From the NCBI RefSeq assembly GCF_020382885.2, contig NC_058506.1, positions 8,410,318 through 8,474,317 on the forward strand: DNA of 64,000 nt, read 5' to 3'. Source of the stretch: Scatophagus argus (taxonomy: Eukaryota > Chordata > Actinopteri > Scatophagidae). The notes beneath the pieces are model-generated. The model worked only from the letters and a program-made list of their open reading frames with translations. It had not been told where the DNA came from and did no database searches. A program made the position numbers and the translations under genes. Numbering within the stretch: position 1 is the first letter of the stretch; each line of letters opens with the position of its first letter. Shown piece by piece: positions 40,350 to 62,721 of this stretch.

Positions 40350-43300
40350 TTAATGTTTTGATATTGGGCTCTTTTTGTCCTCCATCTGCACATTATTCTG
40401 ACGTGGAGACCCATCTGTATGGACAACAGGCCCAGGGCTTCTTTCTTTGTTCGTCTCTGCATCTGTATACACGTCATCACTGGCATCTGCACCGCAGTCC
40501 GTTTGGTTGAGCTGCCGCTCCAGCAGAGTGATGCGCTGCTTCAGTCGCTGCTGAGTGTGCGTGTATTCGTTGAGCAGACGGGCAAAGCGAGTCTGGAGGG
40601 TGTCCAGGGAGGACTCCAGCCTCTCCACCTTCTCCTCCGTGTCCTCTTTCTGCAGCCCGCCACTCTCTGCGTTCTCATCCAGCAGACCCTCCTTCGTCAG
40701 GATCTCCCGGCCCCTCTCCTCCAGCACAGTCTTAGCATCTGGGTACTCGGTCACTGCCTCCATCAAGTCATCCTTAGAGAGGCAGAAGAGATCAGAGTAG
40801 CCCAAGCTGCGAATGTTGGCAGTTCGACGATTTCCCATTTTACTACCTTTTATGTTCAGAATGCTGATTTCCCCGAAGCAGCTGCCAGCGGTGAGAAGTG
40901 CGTACTGGGTGACCCCGTCATCAGCCACCACTGCTAGCTTCCCCTCTTTAATGATGTACATCTCCTTTCCTATGTCCCCTTTTCTGCAGATGTAGTCCCC
41001 TGGACTGAAGACCTGTGGGCGCAGTTTGAGCACAAGCTCCACCAGCAGTCCTGCCTCACAGTCTTGAAAAATGCGCACTTTTTTCAGGGTCTCCAGGTGT
41101 ACATTAATAGCAATCTCAGCTCGCAGTTTGTTAGGTAAGTTCTTCAGGACCTCTTGCTCGTCAACTGCTTTCTTGTTGGTCCAGAGGTAGTCAAACCATT
41201 TAATGACGCGCGTCTCCAGTTCTTTGCTGACTTTGCGGAAGTGCATGTAGTGTTTGATGGCATCGATCCGAGCTTGAAACTCTGCACGCGTGGCATTCAT
41301 GTTGGCGATCATGGAGCCGACATTTCCCACAATTGTGGCAAAGATCAGCACGCCAACAAGAAAGTCAAAGACTACAAATAGATACTCTTCATCTCGTACA
41401 GGTGCAGGCATCTCCCCAATAGTGGTAAGAGTAAGAGTGGACCAGTACAGACAGTAGACGTAACTCTGAGTCAGGGAGGAATACTCAGGTTTACTGATGT
41501 TTGGGAAAACCCAAGAGTCTGAGCCCAGTCCTAAAGACTTTGATATCGCATAATAAATGCAGGCATTCCAGTGAATGATGACCAAGATGTAAAGCACCAA
41601 GTTGCAAATACGGAAGATGTTGGGGTAGTTGGTGCGTGTCTCAGTGCGATCAAAGAATTCAAACATGCGAGGAAAGCGCAGCAGCCGGTTGAACCTGAGC
41701 TGTGGTGTGTGGATGCCAGTGGAGATGTACGCCAGGTCAGTGGGCAGGATGGACAGTATGTCCAGCTTGAACTGCAGCGTCCGGATGTAGCTGTCTCTAA
41801 GCTTGGCATGGTCCTTCACCAGTAAACCTTGTTCCAGAAACCCTGAGACAAGAAATAGAGTCTTAAAAATTATATTGTGGGATGAAGAAGCTGAACTGTT
41901 GTAAGCCGTGGGCTACTAATCATTTTTTTATACTAACAATAGAATCAATTACAATGCTTAATGTGAATGGTAGTGACAAACTCATGAAGAAAATTATCAC
42001 CTGACTCTGCTGTTCCTCTGAGCTCTAAGGAGTGTTTTAGCATCTTTCAGCTAGTTGTTTTTGGCTGTTTTCAGTGAAAAATCCCTGAAAACCCACTGAT
42101 GCTAGCTGTCCAGTGCCTCAATACAGACAAAGTTAGTAGCTAACTCATAAACATTGTGGAGCATTTAGCAGGTAAAATCCCAGGAGGTTACCCAGGAGCA
42201 GGCAGAGAACAAAAATGAAATGAAAGTCAAAATTACATTAACAACTGTCATGCGGCCAGAAACACAGCTCCAAATGAATCCTAACATTGCTCTGTGTCTA
42301 CTGGATGCGAGATGATTGCTTGTCAGTGGTGATATTGATCGTACCAGCTTCTAGAAGCACTGAGTCAAAGGTAATTGGGCCATTGAATCATTGGTTAACG
42401 GGCTGAACGTCACAATCTATTTCCACCAACACTGTCATATGAACAAAAACGTATGCTAATAGAATAGATACGTTTCTTTGAATAATCAGATGAAAATATA
42501 CACGTGGGCTCTTTAAGGCTTAGTGCTTTTGTTGTGAAATACAGCTTGTCCTGAGCTTGTCCTCAGAAGCTTTATTTTAAAGTAGGTTACCTGTGCGAAG
42601 TCGGACGCAAGTGTCCATTAGGTACACGAGGTCAGAGAGGTAGTCCAACACCAGCCAGCAGATATAATTGCCCACCTGTAACCTGTCAAAGCACGCCCTG
42701 TGAATATAAAAGGAAAAGTGACTTACTGCTGTGGTGTAAGAACTGGACAGTACACCCATTCACTACATCCATCACATATCTCTGGAGGCCGCAGCATCCA
42801 AACAGATAACAAATGTGGTCTTATTACCTCGCTACAACAAGGAACCAGTTGTAGAGCACCGCTATGGCAATAACAAATAACCAGCGGTAGTAGGCGTTAT
42901 CTGATGGGGACACCACAAACAAATTCCACCTTTTCCTGAAAGCATGGAGAGATTGCAAATAACACACTCAGGCACAACTGTGGCTTATGTTTCTGCAAAG
43001 TAGTGCATATCACTGCAAAGCTATACAGCGAGACAGAAGCAGCTGCAAAATACAATAGCTCTGAGGTAAATACTATTATTTCTAACAACTGAGAATTTGA
43101 TGCATAAACGCATACGTTTGTGTGTTGACGCATCTCTCTCTCTCAGCCACAAACACAGTGACATAAACTACATCCTTAAAAGTATCACAGAGGTCAGTCA
43201 ACAACCCTTAATGACAGCCCTTTACTTTAACAGGCCATGTCTACAGACACTTTGAGACTTAATTTTTCTTCTAAACTTTTCTCAGGTGTCACTCTGTTGT

Positions 43301-44765
43301 GACCTGTGTGTACTGTATAATGTATATCAAAGTGCATAGTAATGGTTCATCCGGCAGGCATACCTAAAGATCCCTTTGGCATCGTTGCCATTAGCATCTG
43401 GTTGCGTGTTGCTGTTGCGGCTGGGGGCCATCCTCAGCTCAGGGCCACGAAAGCGCTCCATGAAGGAGTCTGGCCTCTCCTCCTCCAACAGACTCCTGTG
43501 TGCCCATTCCCTCAGTCTCACCACCAGGTTCACCAGTCTGACACAAACAAGAACACACAAGCTCTATAAAGAAGAAACATCATGTCTGAGTCAGAGCTTG
43601 AGTTAAAATTCTGGCGGTTTAGTCTGATAGCACCGCATAACGTTTATAAGAACTTTATCAGCTCTTATGAAAACACAAAGCCTTGACAGTGACACACAAC
43701 AGGCACACTGCATCAGAACCTTATTAATATATCAAATGGATGGCTGTTCGTGTGTGACACTATCAGAGAGAGGACTGGCAGTCAGAAACTATTCCTCCAG
43801 CACAAACGCAACTAACGCTGTCACCGTCTCTCACAAAACCAGACAGAGAAACAAGTGAAAGGGTTTTGGAAAAGCCACTCCAACACGTCCTTCCCCCTCA
43901 GATCCAGCTTATGGGAAACACTGAGCTGGACTACAGCCTCATTTGATATTGACTGAGGAATCTCAGTTAAGATATATATTCAAAATGGTACAGGGAAGAG
44001 TTAAACACAATATATTGATTGAGTAAAATAGAAGAAGAAGAAATCCTTTATCTTTGCATTCAGGGTGTTTTTGATGGTATTACCTGACTGGTTTTACTGT
44101 AAAACATATCCATTTGTACAAATTGTTTTATCCACAACTAGTCCTAAAACTCTGTTTATAGGGAACTGAGTTTTCTGATGTTCTGCAGCTGATCCTCGTT
44201 TTCATCAAATGGTTGTGCACTTTTCTCAGGATCCCAGGAGCAAAACAACTTGAAATAAGATGGAAATCCTTCTCTCTGGTGTTTTCAACTGACAAATAAA
44301 ACCAACATTTTGGTTTTGTAGACCTGAATGTGTGCTTTTATCCAGCCTGTGACCTTAAAAAAAACCCAAACACTTAAAGAAAAACCCTTTCAGTCACAGC
44401 GTGACTGTGACCATGCTGATCAGGAGGCTGACGCGCCGGTGATGTGGGTTGTTATAGCTTTACCTTGAGATGGCTCCATTCCTTTGAAAAGAGTTCCTGG
44501 AGTTGCTTCTGTGAGGGTCAAGAGCAGCGACTCTTTGTAGCTCTGAGGATGTGTCATCGCAGACAGATGGGACCCTGGGAGATAAAAACACACACGCTTT
44601 GCTTCTCTAAAACAAACCTCTGAGACAAACGCATCCTAACACATGCCTTAATAGTTGTTGTCACCTGCTAAGAATACTCTCGGCCCCCTCAGTGTCCTCC
44701 TCCAGGGTGGTCTTCACTGACAGATTGTGTGGCGACCGGTCTCTCTCCGCCGCCTGGCCCGTCAT
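40350..44765 (-). CDS. cnga2: Cyclic nucleotide-gated channel alpha 2 (olfactory type)
   Basis: A cation channel subunit opened by cAMP or cGMP in the cilia of olfactory neurons. Six exons join in phase to 697 aa (human about 664): 44765-44665, 44574-44464, 43537-43364, 42935-42828, 42697-42591, 41842-40350. The N-terminus holds a basic amphipathic helix ([18 protein letters not shown]) at the calmodulin-binding position. S1-S2 fall in exons 4-5. The last exon (from aa 201) carries S3, the Arg-rich S4 ([18 protein letters not shown]), S5, the pore with [10 protein letters not shown] keeping the selectivity Glu, S6 ([15 protein letters not shown]), the C-linker and the nucleotide-binding domain ([27 protein letters not shown] with RRTANI). 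A leucine-zipper coiled coil ([19 protein letters not shown]) follows, then a polar tail. Sequence identity and the [13 protein letters not shown] block fit CNGA2 better than CNGA1, A3 or A4. Confidence 0.94.
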
Positions 44766-44910
44766 CTTCAGATCGGCTGGTGTGTGCACACACTTGGTAT
44801 GTTACAGCCTCCCTTTGCAGTTATCTGTTATAGATGGGTGGGACTGCCGAGCATCTTTTCAGTTGGCTCCAGTGACGCTGAGGCAGCAGAGGAACGTGTT
44901 TATAGTTCAG
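44766..44910 (-). promoter_or_regulatory. cnga2: cnga2 core promoter
   Basis: Read on the minus strand, a TATAAA box (complement of 44899-44904) in the context AACTATAAACAC lies about 135 bases upstream of the cnga2 ATG at 44765. This is a fitting distance for a short 5' UTR. No obvious EBF-type olfactory site was recognised. Confidence 0.4.
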
Positions 44911-47900
44911 AGGGAGTGTTTTTGGTGCGTATGACAGATTATAGTCAGGGGACAGGTAAGGAGGCGGGGGACAACTGGGACTGTCAGCCTCAGTCCCTCA
45001 CCTGGCCCCTTCAAACAGCAGCTGGTTGTTGTGGTGATTGAGGCAACTACAACAGAAACTCAGCGACACACTGACGCAACATTGTTTAAAATACAATCTA
45101 TACAAGAAGGAAGTCCACCTAAATTCATTCCCAGACAAAACAAGTAGCGACTCCCCAATCCCACACCCCTAAAACCAAAGGGCAGCGACACACTCCCACC
45201 GCTGCAGCGCAGATGGATGACGAGGTGTTTAGGCGACTGTTACCATTGTGTGACTAATTGGTGGATCATTAACGAAAACACACACACACAGTCTGCCTGA
45301 AGCTCTGAGGCTCAGTGAGCCAATCAGCTGCTCTCCCTCAGGAGCCACATCACTTAGGAAACCAGTGTGCTGACTGGAAGCAAAGTGGACTCACTAAACC
45401 AGCTGCAAAAACTGGCAGTTCAGCTGTAATGAGAGCTCCTATGCTGCTGTTAGCGTGGACAGAGGAAGCAGCTTTGTTTGGTAATGCGGTATTTTACGGG
45501 TCCATCGTTTTTGAAAAATAGTTTCAGAGCAACTTTTCGCTGCAATCTGGCAATAATCAAAGGATTAATTCCAACTAATTACGAGTGTAATCTAGATATT
45601 TGTATGCATTAAGCAAACAATAAAAAAATAAGAGAGATTAATAAATATTTACTTGGGTTTAAATGGACCCTTTTCCATGTCGCCAAATTATTATTTTTAT
45701 TATTTTATTATTATTTAATTTATTATTAGAAAATAACAAACCATTACATTTACATTTTCTAAATGAAATTTAACACAACTAAAAACTACAGTTCCTCCAA
45801 TTGCATCTAGATATTATGTATTTATTTTATATATTACATCATATGTGTTAAGAAATGATATCCAGTGAAATGAGCACTGTGGATTATTAGCACAGTGATT
45901 TACTTTTGCCCAAAAGGAAAGAGAAAAGACAAAGTTGGAAAAACAAATTATTTCACACACATGTCGGTCTTACCTTTAGTTTCCGTCAGTTCAACAAAGT
46001 CCTTATAATGACTTCACACAGACACACCCAGAACAGCTCATTCCCGGCCAGTCCATCCTCAGTGCCTGCAGCGGATGTTACGAGGGGAAAAATCAAACTG
46101 CATCCAACACTCCTGAAAACGCACACAAGTCTCGTTCTTGCAACATTTTGTGTGAGCCTTCTCTTAAAGAGTGTTACCCTCTTCCCTCGGGAGCAGGAAC
46201 ACGTGGTCCACCTGATCCTCACATGCACTGAGTACATGCAGGAGGCTGGCAGGATGGGAGATGCGGGGTGGGGGAATCACTGAATGCTTAAGAGCCCAGA
46301 TGTCAGCTTTAGACTGAGGGTACTTCTGGGAAAACCTCTCAGCAGTAGCTTTCCTCTTTAATATCTCTCATACCAGAGAAACAGCACAGAAAAGGCTTAC
46401 AATTCAGCAGGTTATCTATTTTGCTGTGTTTAATATTCATCTTTCTTTATTGATTAATCATACATTAATAATGTAATATATAGAGATACAGAGATACTAT
46501 ATATATATATATATATATATATACTGTGTTACATATATTGATCATTCTTGGTTTTATGTCTTGTTTTATATTGGACTATTTACTTTTCCTACATTTACTT
46601 AAGTAAAAGATCTTTTGACTTAATATTTTGTGTAACATTAGACTTTTCTTCCCCCTTTCCTTCAGGGAAATAATATTTCCAGTTTGGATATGTGATTGGG
46701 ACTGGTTGATGCCCAGTCTCCCTCTATCTTCTCTGCAAACTTCTCTTGTTGCTATAAATCACTCAAAGAAAGTTTCTTTTAAATTTATTGAATCAATTTT
46801 TGACATTATAAAGGTGTCAGGTGTTCAGGAGTGAGTTGAAGCTGTCTTCCCAGCACCACACAAGCGCACTGCCTGATGCAAATGAAGCTTGAAAATCCAG
46901 ATGATGAAGGCCACAGGAGACAGCTTCCTCATCATCCAGCTCTCTGACAGTCTCAGCTTTAATCAGATACTTTGAACACAGAAAGAGTGGAGACTTACTG
47001 AGGAAGCCTTCAGGGAGTGAAGCCCAGAGGACTTTACATATGACTGAGATTCAGGCCAGTGAGCAGGAAACTACAATCTGCCACCACCATCCCCTGTTGT
47101 AATGCAAGACTGTTGATGGACTGTAAAGGAAGTCCTGTTTGTTAACGAGAAAGAAAAAGAGTTGACAGATCAAATGTGTCCTCAGAAATCTCTTATGGAA
47201 ACATACACATTACAACCGAGATCCTCCACAGAATACCTCTGTGGTTAATCAGAAAAAACACCATTTAATGGAGACAGTTATTTCTTTATACTTCTCGGTG
47301 CACTTCCTTTTGGAGTTGACAGTTGTGCTTTTAAAAAAGCAGCAGAGAAGGGGAAAGACAAACAACAATAAATATGCATATTTTTTATGAGGGGCTATTT
47401 AAAAATAGGCGCTGTGTTTTACGATGAAAAAGAGGGAAGAACATAAAAGCACGAGGGCAGCAACGAACACAAACCGAGATAAGAGGAAGGAGAAGCTGGC
47501 AGCAGTAAAAAGAAAATGAGGTTAGATCATAAAAAGGATGTTGATGGAGTTAATATCAAAAATTAAAAATAAATAAATAAATAAAGAACAGCGTAACCCT
47601 CATGGACATTAACACAGGTCTGTTGGATTAGGCTGCATTCGTTTTAGCACGGTGTACCTAATAAACTGGCTACTGAGCGTTATTACATCCATTACTAACA
47701 GGTGCAGTGATAGTTGAACACTGTTCATATGGAAACTGGTGCATATAGTTGCCGAAGTGTTTCACTACAAAGACAGAATTCATTTTCTATTAAAAGGTCT
47801 GAATACTTCATTTAACCCTCTGTATAGATATGAGACTATATGCGAGTACACTGAGGGCCCCAAAGGGACGTTGCCCAGGTGAGGTCAGTACAGTTTGCAG

Positions 47901-49063
47901 AACACTGGTTGTACATCAACACGTTTGTCTTGTCATTTATCCCATTGCTGTGCCTTGCAGACAGAGCCTGGCAGATTAATTTGTCTTGCTGTTAAAGAGA
48001 AAACACATGAGCAGTTTTCAAAGTAATATTTATTGTTACATGTAAAGCACTTAAGAATAGACAATAGACCAAATACAATTTGGCCGTCATAGAATATCGT
48101 GAAACTACCTGGAATGAAGTTATTGTTTATATCTGGTAATGATGAATACAACAGAAAAAAGGGAAAACCTCAAAGAGCGAGTATAAAGTCATCTTTGAGA
48201 CACGAGCAAGGCACAGCAGAAGCCAGGAGAGTCCAGTCAGCCTGCTCCTCATCCAACGTAACAGACCAAAAAAAAACCAGAACCTGATACAACAAAGATC
48301 GGACACCCCCAAAAACAGCATTTACCTCAAGTAATCCTCCCAAGAAACAAACAAATGATGAGTACAAGAATACAAACGGCACGTCAGGCTGGTCGTTACT
48401 ATAATTCGACCGTATGGCTTCTGTATACAGATATGTAAAAGTTTATGGTGCCCGTTATTAAGACATGCTTGTACTACATTAAGTGAGAGGGAATGTTTGG
48501 GCGTTTTTTGACATGTGCGCCACCCAAACATCCCACCTCTGACTTTCCTTTTTGTGTGTTTTTGTTTTGTTTTTTCTTTTTGCCTCATCCAGCATTTATT
48601 CATAAGTATGCTATTCAGGAATGTGTGTTGCTTGGTCAAGGATATAATTTACTTATCAGCCCGAGTAAAAATATGTAAACAACCTTGCAGCTGGAAATAT
48701 GCATAATTGCTTAAAAAAAACAACAACATTCTTACACAGTAATCAAGACTTCTGCATACTGAAAGTAACAAGTTGTCCTTCTCAACACACATCTCTTTAA
48801 AAATCTTAGTATTATGGACTCACTTTAAATAAGAGGACAGCACATTATTCTTCAGTAAATACCTCAAAAGAGGCAGGGATACATGCAAATTTTTCTTCAT
48901 ACTGTCATTTTATTCTCATCCAAAAAAAAAACCCCAAAAAACAAAACAAAACAAAAAAACTTCGTTCCTTCAGTTGGGGGAGCTCTTTCAAAAAAAGGCC
49001 AATGTTGTGTATGGGACTTGGGTACTGAGTTTACTAAGTGTCACAATGATCCCAGCCAGTGTC
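44911..49063. other. Intergenic stretch between cnga2 and pls3, including the pls3 3' UTR
   Basis: No supported coding exon. The 49.0-47.9 kb end should be pls3 3' UTR on the minus strand, with minus-strand AATAAA candidates near 48595 and 48030. Repeats include ATT-rich DNA (45683-45727), an AT array (46498-46522) and a TAAA run (47566-47586). Confidence 0.5.
47651..47679 (-). repeat. Teleost interspersed repeat end (TTATTAGGTACACC type)
   Basis: The plus strand reads GGTGTACCTAATAAACTGGC, the reverse complement of the CACTTTATTAGGTACACC-like sequence that is dispersed in many fish genomes. It is a short copy, and no second end was found nearby. Confidence 0.45.
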
Positions 49064-57242
<8,179 letters not shown>

Positions 57243-60200
57243 TTTTTCTGTGATTGACCTCAGGTGGTCAGTCAGAGAAAGGTGAGACTGTGGAGCAGAA
57301 AATGACAGGATAAAGGACGTGTGTGGAATCAGTCAACCACCTATAAAACTCCTCTCAGGCACCAAATAATATACAGACACAACCCACTTATTTTGAGTCG
57401 TTATTCTCACTGACGGACTGGTCTCAACTCAGCTGACTTTTCCACTCCAGGTGGTACAAAAGTAACTCCCCATCTTCTGTCAAGGTTTAAAATACCTTAA
57501 AGAAAGTAGGACCTCATATAACAATCACCTCACTGAACCCCACCCCTTCTGAGCGTATCTATTATAATCTTCAGTTTCTTTCTTGAGCCCTTTTCCTTTT
57601 CCAAGCACGTCTATCTCCCACAATCAAAGCAATTTCCTGTGAGCTCCATTGTATAGCACTGAGCACATGTTGTGAAGAAACTGCCAGACAAGCTGAGACT
57701 ACTTAAATTTTACAAATCTACTTACAAATCCTTTTTTTACTACAGTTTCTTGCGTTGCTTTTGCCCCTTTTTCTCTACAAACAGAACTGAATCATTTTGG
57801 AGATGGAAACTGCATTTATGTGACAACTTAACATCTGGAGTATTTGCAAACCTTCTGCCTCTCTGAACGACCTTAATGCTGGTTTATCATGAAGCTCTTT
57901 GGGTTATATTTCAACATTTTAGAAAAGAGAAAATCATTTAAATGTGCAAAGGGCTAAAGACACATGCCAAAACTACAGTCAGCAAGACTTATTTTGAGTT
58001 ATTTCACTCAACGAAAAAGCACTGTGTTCCTGAATTCCTCTGAGGCAAAGTAACCGTCTGAAAAACACAGAAAATAAGGAATTCCTCTGAGCACCTCCTT
58101 CCCGTACTGCAGTTGTAGAGGAATGCATGAGGCCTGGGCTGATCGAGCTTCACTTACAGCGAGGTGAGCAGCGTGTACTTCCTTGCTCTCCAAAGCTAAA
58201 CTGGTATGGTGGCATTCCTCTTGAACACAAGCGTTCAGAAGACAAAGATGAGGTTTATGCTGCAGTTAACTCAAGATCACCCAGATTTTTTCCCAGACAG
58301 AAAAGTGTTCCCATTTCCTGATTGTTGATTTTCACTGTGTATTAGTCAGAAATCCTGGGCAAGACCATTCCTGGTTTCCACAGTACTGCATGTGTAAAAC
58401 CATATTTGTTCCACTTAGTAATAATTATTGAAAGTGATTTATGCCTGAATTGGTGAATTTCTTTGAGTAGCTTCCACCATCCAGTCTTTCTGTGGCCCCA
58501 GCATCCTCACAGTAACACATTCATATGGACAAACAATGAACAAAAGTCCAGCACCCGTACATCCTCCTTCATGAATGAAACTATTAATGGTGTTCGCAAA
58601 AGATGATTCAACTATAGCCATGTGGTCTGAGGGATGTGATTCAGTTCCTGTAATGATACTCTTAAAAACAAAATATCGTGATGAAAGAGCACTTCGGCAG
58701 ACAAAAATTAGTTTGTTGTCAAATAACAATAATAAGTAAAAGCCAACACAGAAGAAAATTGGTTCTAGGGAACAACAATAATATGGTCAGACACTTTTAA
58801 ATGCCACTCCATGAATCACAGAGAACAGGGTGTTTTTCTTCTGCAAAGTAATACTAAATCAGGGCAGCACAAACCCCTGACTAAACGATTAGGAAAATGA
58901 CGATGCCAGTGCTGCTATTTTTAACTTCTCTCCAGAAGGATGTGAAATGTGGCTGATGAAGTCAGCCCAGCTACAATAAGGGCTGACAAACACTACGTCC
59001 TTTGCCAGCCCTTGTCACACCCACGACAGACGAAAAGTAGAAACAGAAGAAGGGTTAAGTACATGGAGCAAGGGCACAGATGGCAGCGGACAAATGTGAG
59101 ACATATCACTGGTGGTGCAGAAGAATAGAAGGTTTGTAGTCGCCGTCACAAACCGCGGCAATAAATCCTGTGTAACGCCAGAAAATGAGTTCGGAGTGTC
59201 AGGCTCCAAGGACAGTTGCTGTCTTTGACAACTGGACCGTGTGCTTCAAGAGAAAATTCCTGCACTCCTCAACTCAACGCAGCAGCAAGCGCCTAAATGG
59301 AGCGGCTCATGTTCGCCTAAAAGCATAATGATACTACCGAGAATGTCAGCGCTTTCACTGCAGTGCAAAGGTTGCAACAGAATGACGCTGCTGTACTTTT
59401 TAATGCAAATAAAAAAACAAAACAAACAAACTTAAGAGAATAAATGTCCCAAACTGGAATTGTGCACTCTGCCCCCCCCCCACCCCAGAAGAGGTTAAAA
59501 ATGGATAGAGCAGCGTACAGCAACATCAGATGCAAGTCTTATACTCACATCTGTGCGGGTTTTCAGGCATCCAAGTCACATGATATGTAGCAGTAGCAAA
59601 ACAAGAGCAATTGGACTTGTTTTCGAGTCTCTAAGACATTTCACCACTCCTTCAAGACACCCTCTCAATTCTCTTGCTTTACAACTAGATATCACACATA
59701 CACAAGTATTTCCTTCCAAGCACAAGCTTTAATTGTTGAGCCAAAAACAGCACGTTGACGTTGTTTACAATCGCTTTTGATGGATCTTTCAGTCAATTTA
59801 AAACGAAGGGCTGTTCCCAGATGGCTGAATTAAATGTGTAGAGCCGACACACCCCGTCCTGCCAGTTTTTCATCCACACAGTTACATGGGAAATGTGAGG
59901 CACATAAATAGAATGGGCACCCTTCCCAAGTGTGGTCAAGTTCATATGCACACACCCAACTTAGTCTGCAAGAACATGGACATTTTTTACAGAGTCGCAA
60001 TCGCCTGCAGATGTGAGGCAAACTGACTCATAAACACCAAAGAGTCTGTAACAACAGCCCTTTATTTCCTCTTCAGGCTGTGTGTGTAAGATAAGCATGG
60101 CCATACTGACAGGTAAAGAGGAGGTGACGACAACAAATACTGTATGAGGCGTTTACACAACTCTGACATCATGTCCAGCTGCAAGGTTACCAACACTGGG

Positions 60201-62721
60201 CTGGTTTAGGGGTATTATAAAAGCTCACAAAGCTCACATACACTGTGAATCATCATGCAAATATTCAGATGAAATGGTGCCCTGACGATGTCCCCAACTG
60301 TGAACAGTTAAGCTTTAAAACTTGCTCCCTCTAGTACACTCCTTTTTCCAAATGAAAAGATATTGCCGTAGTATTGGATACAGTAAAGTCAAAGTGTTAT
60401 CACAGGAATATTCAATTCAGTTCAATTCAATTCAGTTTATTTATATAGCGCCAATATCTATCAGCCAGTCATTTAAAAATGTCATAAGACAGGTTACTGA
60501 GATCCTGCTGAATCAGTTGGGTTAAGTTGTTTCTGCTCCAGGTAAGCAGCCACACCTATAACGTTTTGCCATTACTTAACAAAAGCACTGCAAAGCATTA
60601 TCCTTTAAATAGTCCCGACTCATACCACCCACAGGTCTGATTAGGCACAGTAAGCGTGAAGTACCATGCTTTTCTCATGCAAGCAATGACGTGTACACCC
60701 TTGAGCAAGACACTGGATCCCTGCTTACTCCCTTGCCATTTATGTATGTGACCCCCGCCCTCCCACACAAAGGACACAGATATGAGGAGAATTTCTTTGT
60801 GGAGATTAATGACTCCTTATACTATTATTTTTTGTTTTAGTAGCAGAAGTACTTCAACTATGCAGTCCACTCAGACTAAGCGTTTTCTACTCACAGTGTC
60901 ACAAATTTAGGACATTACAGCATAGGCAGACACATAAAACATAGTTTTTGAAAATGTTACAAGGCTACGGAGCTGAAGAGTACAAAAACAAAGTAAATAA
61001 AGACAATTGCATCTAATAAGTAACTTGATCACTTTCACTGCAGTAGAGAGCAAGTGAAGGCACCTGTTTAAGAGCCTGACAGTGCAGAAAGTGGGGCAAC
61101 CTGTTCATTCAGCACAACATAAGCACACTCCCTCCCCCTTCTCGACTGTCTGGTTTGCCTTTAAAGAGATAACATCAGACATGTATGGTCTGTATTTAAA
61201 TCACCTGGCGCTCTCACATGGTTCTGCAGTATGAACAAGGGAAACTCGCATTTTACTTCAGCTATTGTGAAGCATAGTCCACATACCACACGTGCACGTT
61301 CACGGACGATTTGACCACATCAATCAGGTTAATGACAGGCACAGTTAAGACGAATTACAGCTCTTTTCTTTTCCCAAAGTGCAAACAGAACGTTTTCCAC
61401 TGCTGACAATATGAACAATACTTTGTCTCCTGAGTCCTATGATTTTTCATGGGACTCAGGAGACAGAGTATTTATACACAAGGTCACTATCAGTGTTGCC
61501 ACTGCACAAAGCAAAACAAGACTTTTAACCAATGACAGACAACAAGAAATACTGAACAAAGCTGTTGAGACTCAACAGCAGCGATACAAGAAACGATGAG
61601 CGACTGTATTCACAACACAGGTCTTGTTCCAAGTCATAATATCTCTCAAGTTCATGGTGTTCAACATTGTCCCAACAGCCATCCACAATTGGGATCCCAG
61701 ATGTAAGTGTGCTGCAGCCCCGGATGACTCGACAGGAAAAATCTGGTAAATCACTCAGGGCAATAAACAAGTTTACAGAGACCACTGTTTTGCTCAAAAA
61801 CATTGAGTAACTAACCTGGCTGTTTCATTTCGGTGTTTAAACATTCACCAAACTTGCACAATATACTGTAACACTTGCTTAAATAAAGACCACATAAGAG
61901 CAGTGTCTTTTGGAGAATCACTTATACAGTGAGTGAAATTCCACTTTGAAAATGTCTCCTCAAAGAAATGTGGCAGAGAGAGGGACATAAAGTTAAATAT
62001 TTATTAGAACTGTGCTGACATAAAGTGTCAACAAAAAAAGGTGAACTGTCATCAGAAGAGCAAACAGTGAGGTTACTCACACCATTGCAAATTACCCATT
62101 ACACCAGGCAGCATCTTCTGTAAATACTGTACGTGCGGGTATATGGGTCATTTATGAGCCACCTTGTATAGCAAAAGGATCTTAAAAATTAGTGCAGACT
62201 CCACCTAAGCTGTGTCCCCCCGGGGAACGGCGGTCTACTAAATGAACGACCCAGACTGTGACTTACTTGCTCCTTGCTGAGACATGTGTCATACTCGCAA
62301 ATAAAAAGTTCAAGAAGAAAACATGGACCTTTCGTAAAATAACACGCACGTTAATCAAACCAATGCTGATATACTGGTTTCCATATGTCATTGAGTGATA
62401 ATTAGGTCTGCTAAAAGTTATGTGATCACAAACTGAGTCACCTACGTTAGTTGAGTCTTTCTCGGACCTACCCAGCGCCCTGAGAATGAATAGGCTACAG
62501 TGAAGGTGTAGCTGAAGCTAGCCGGCTAACGACAGACACGCAAGTTTTGCGGGCAGGAAACTATCCCTGTTTACTCCTGCAAATACAGTCCCTCTAAACA
62601 GAGCATAACGGCTATCACAGAGAGGAAAGATTGGAACAAGGATGTTAACTTAGCAAAAGCTACAGAGACTCTAGCTGTAAGTCGTTGTTGGTCTAGAAGT
62701 TGCCAGGAAATTGGTACTCAC
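57243..62721 (-). other. pls3: pls3 5' UTR region and large first intron
   Basis: Between the coding start and the probable distal promoter there is no coding exon. A candidate alternative non-coding exon ends at 59549 with the donor CACAGAT|gtgagt. An acceptor just before the coding exon (either at about 57290, ctgctccacag, or right before the AAAAAATG) would receive either first exon. The region also holds repeat fragments. Confidence 0.4.
60408..60455 (+). repeat. Teleost interspersed repeat fragment (TTTATATAGCGCC type)
   Basis: The sequence holds tandem TTCAATTCAGTT-like units followed by GTTTATTTATATAGCGCCAA. This pattern is very common in fish genomes at one end of retroelement copies. 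It is short and non-coding, within pls3 intron 1. Confidence 0.5.

Noticed and set aside
40419-40937. Plus-strand open frame of 172 codons
   Set aside because: It is antisense to the cnga2 cyclic-nucleotide-binding exon.
45906-46283. Plus-strand open frame of 125 codons
   Set aside because: No family resemblance, no splice or promoter context, and its antisense frame is equally open.
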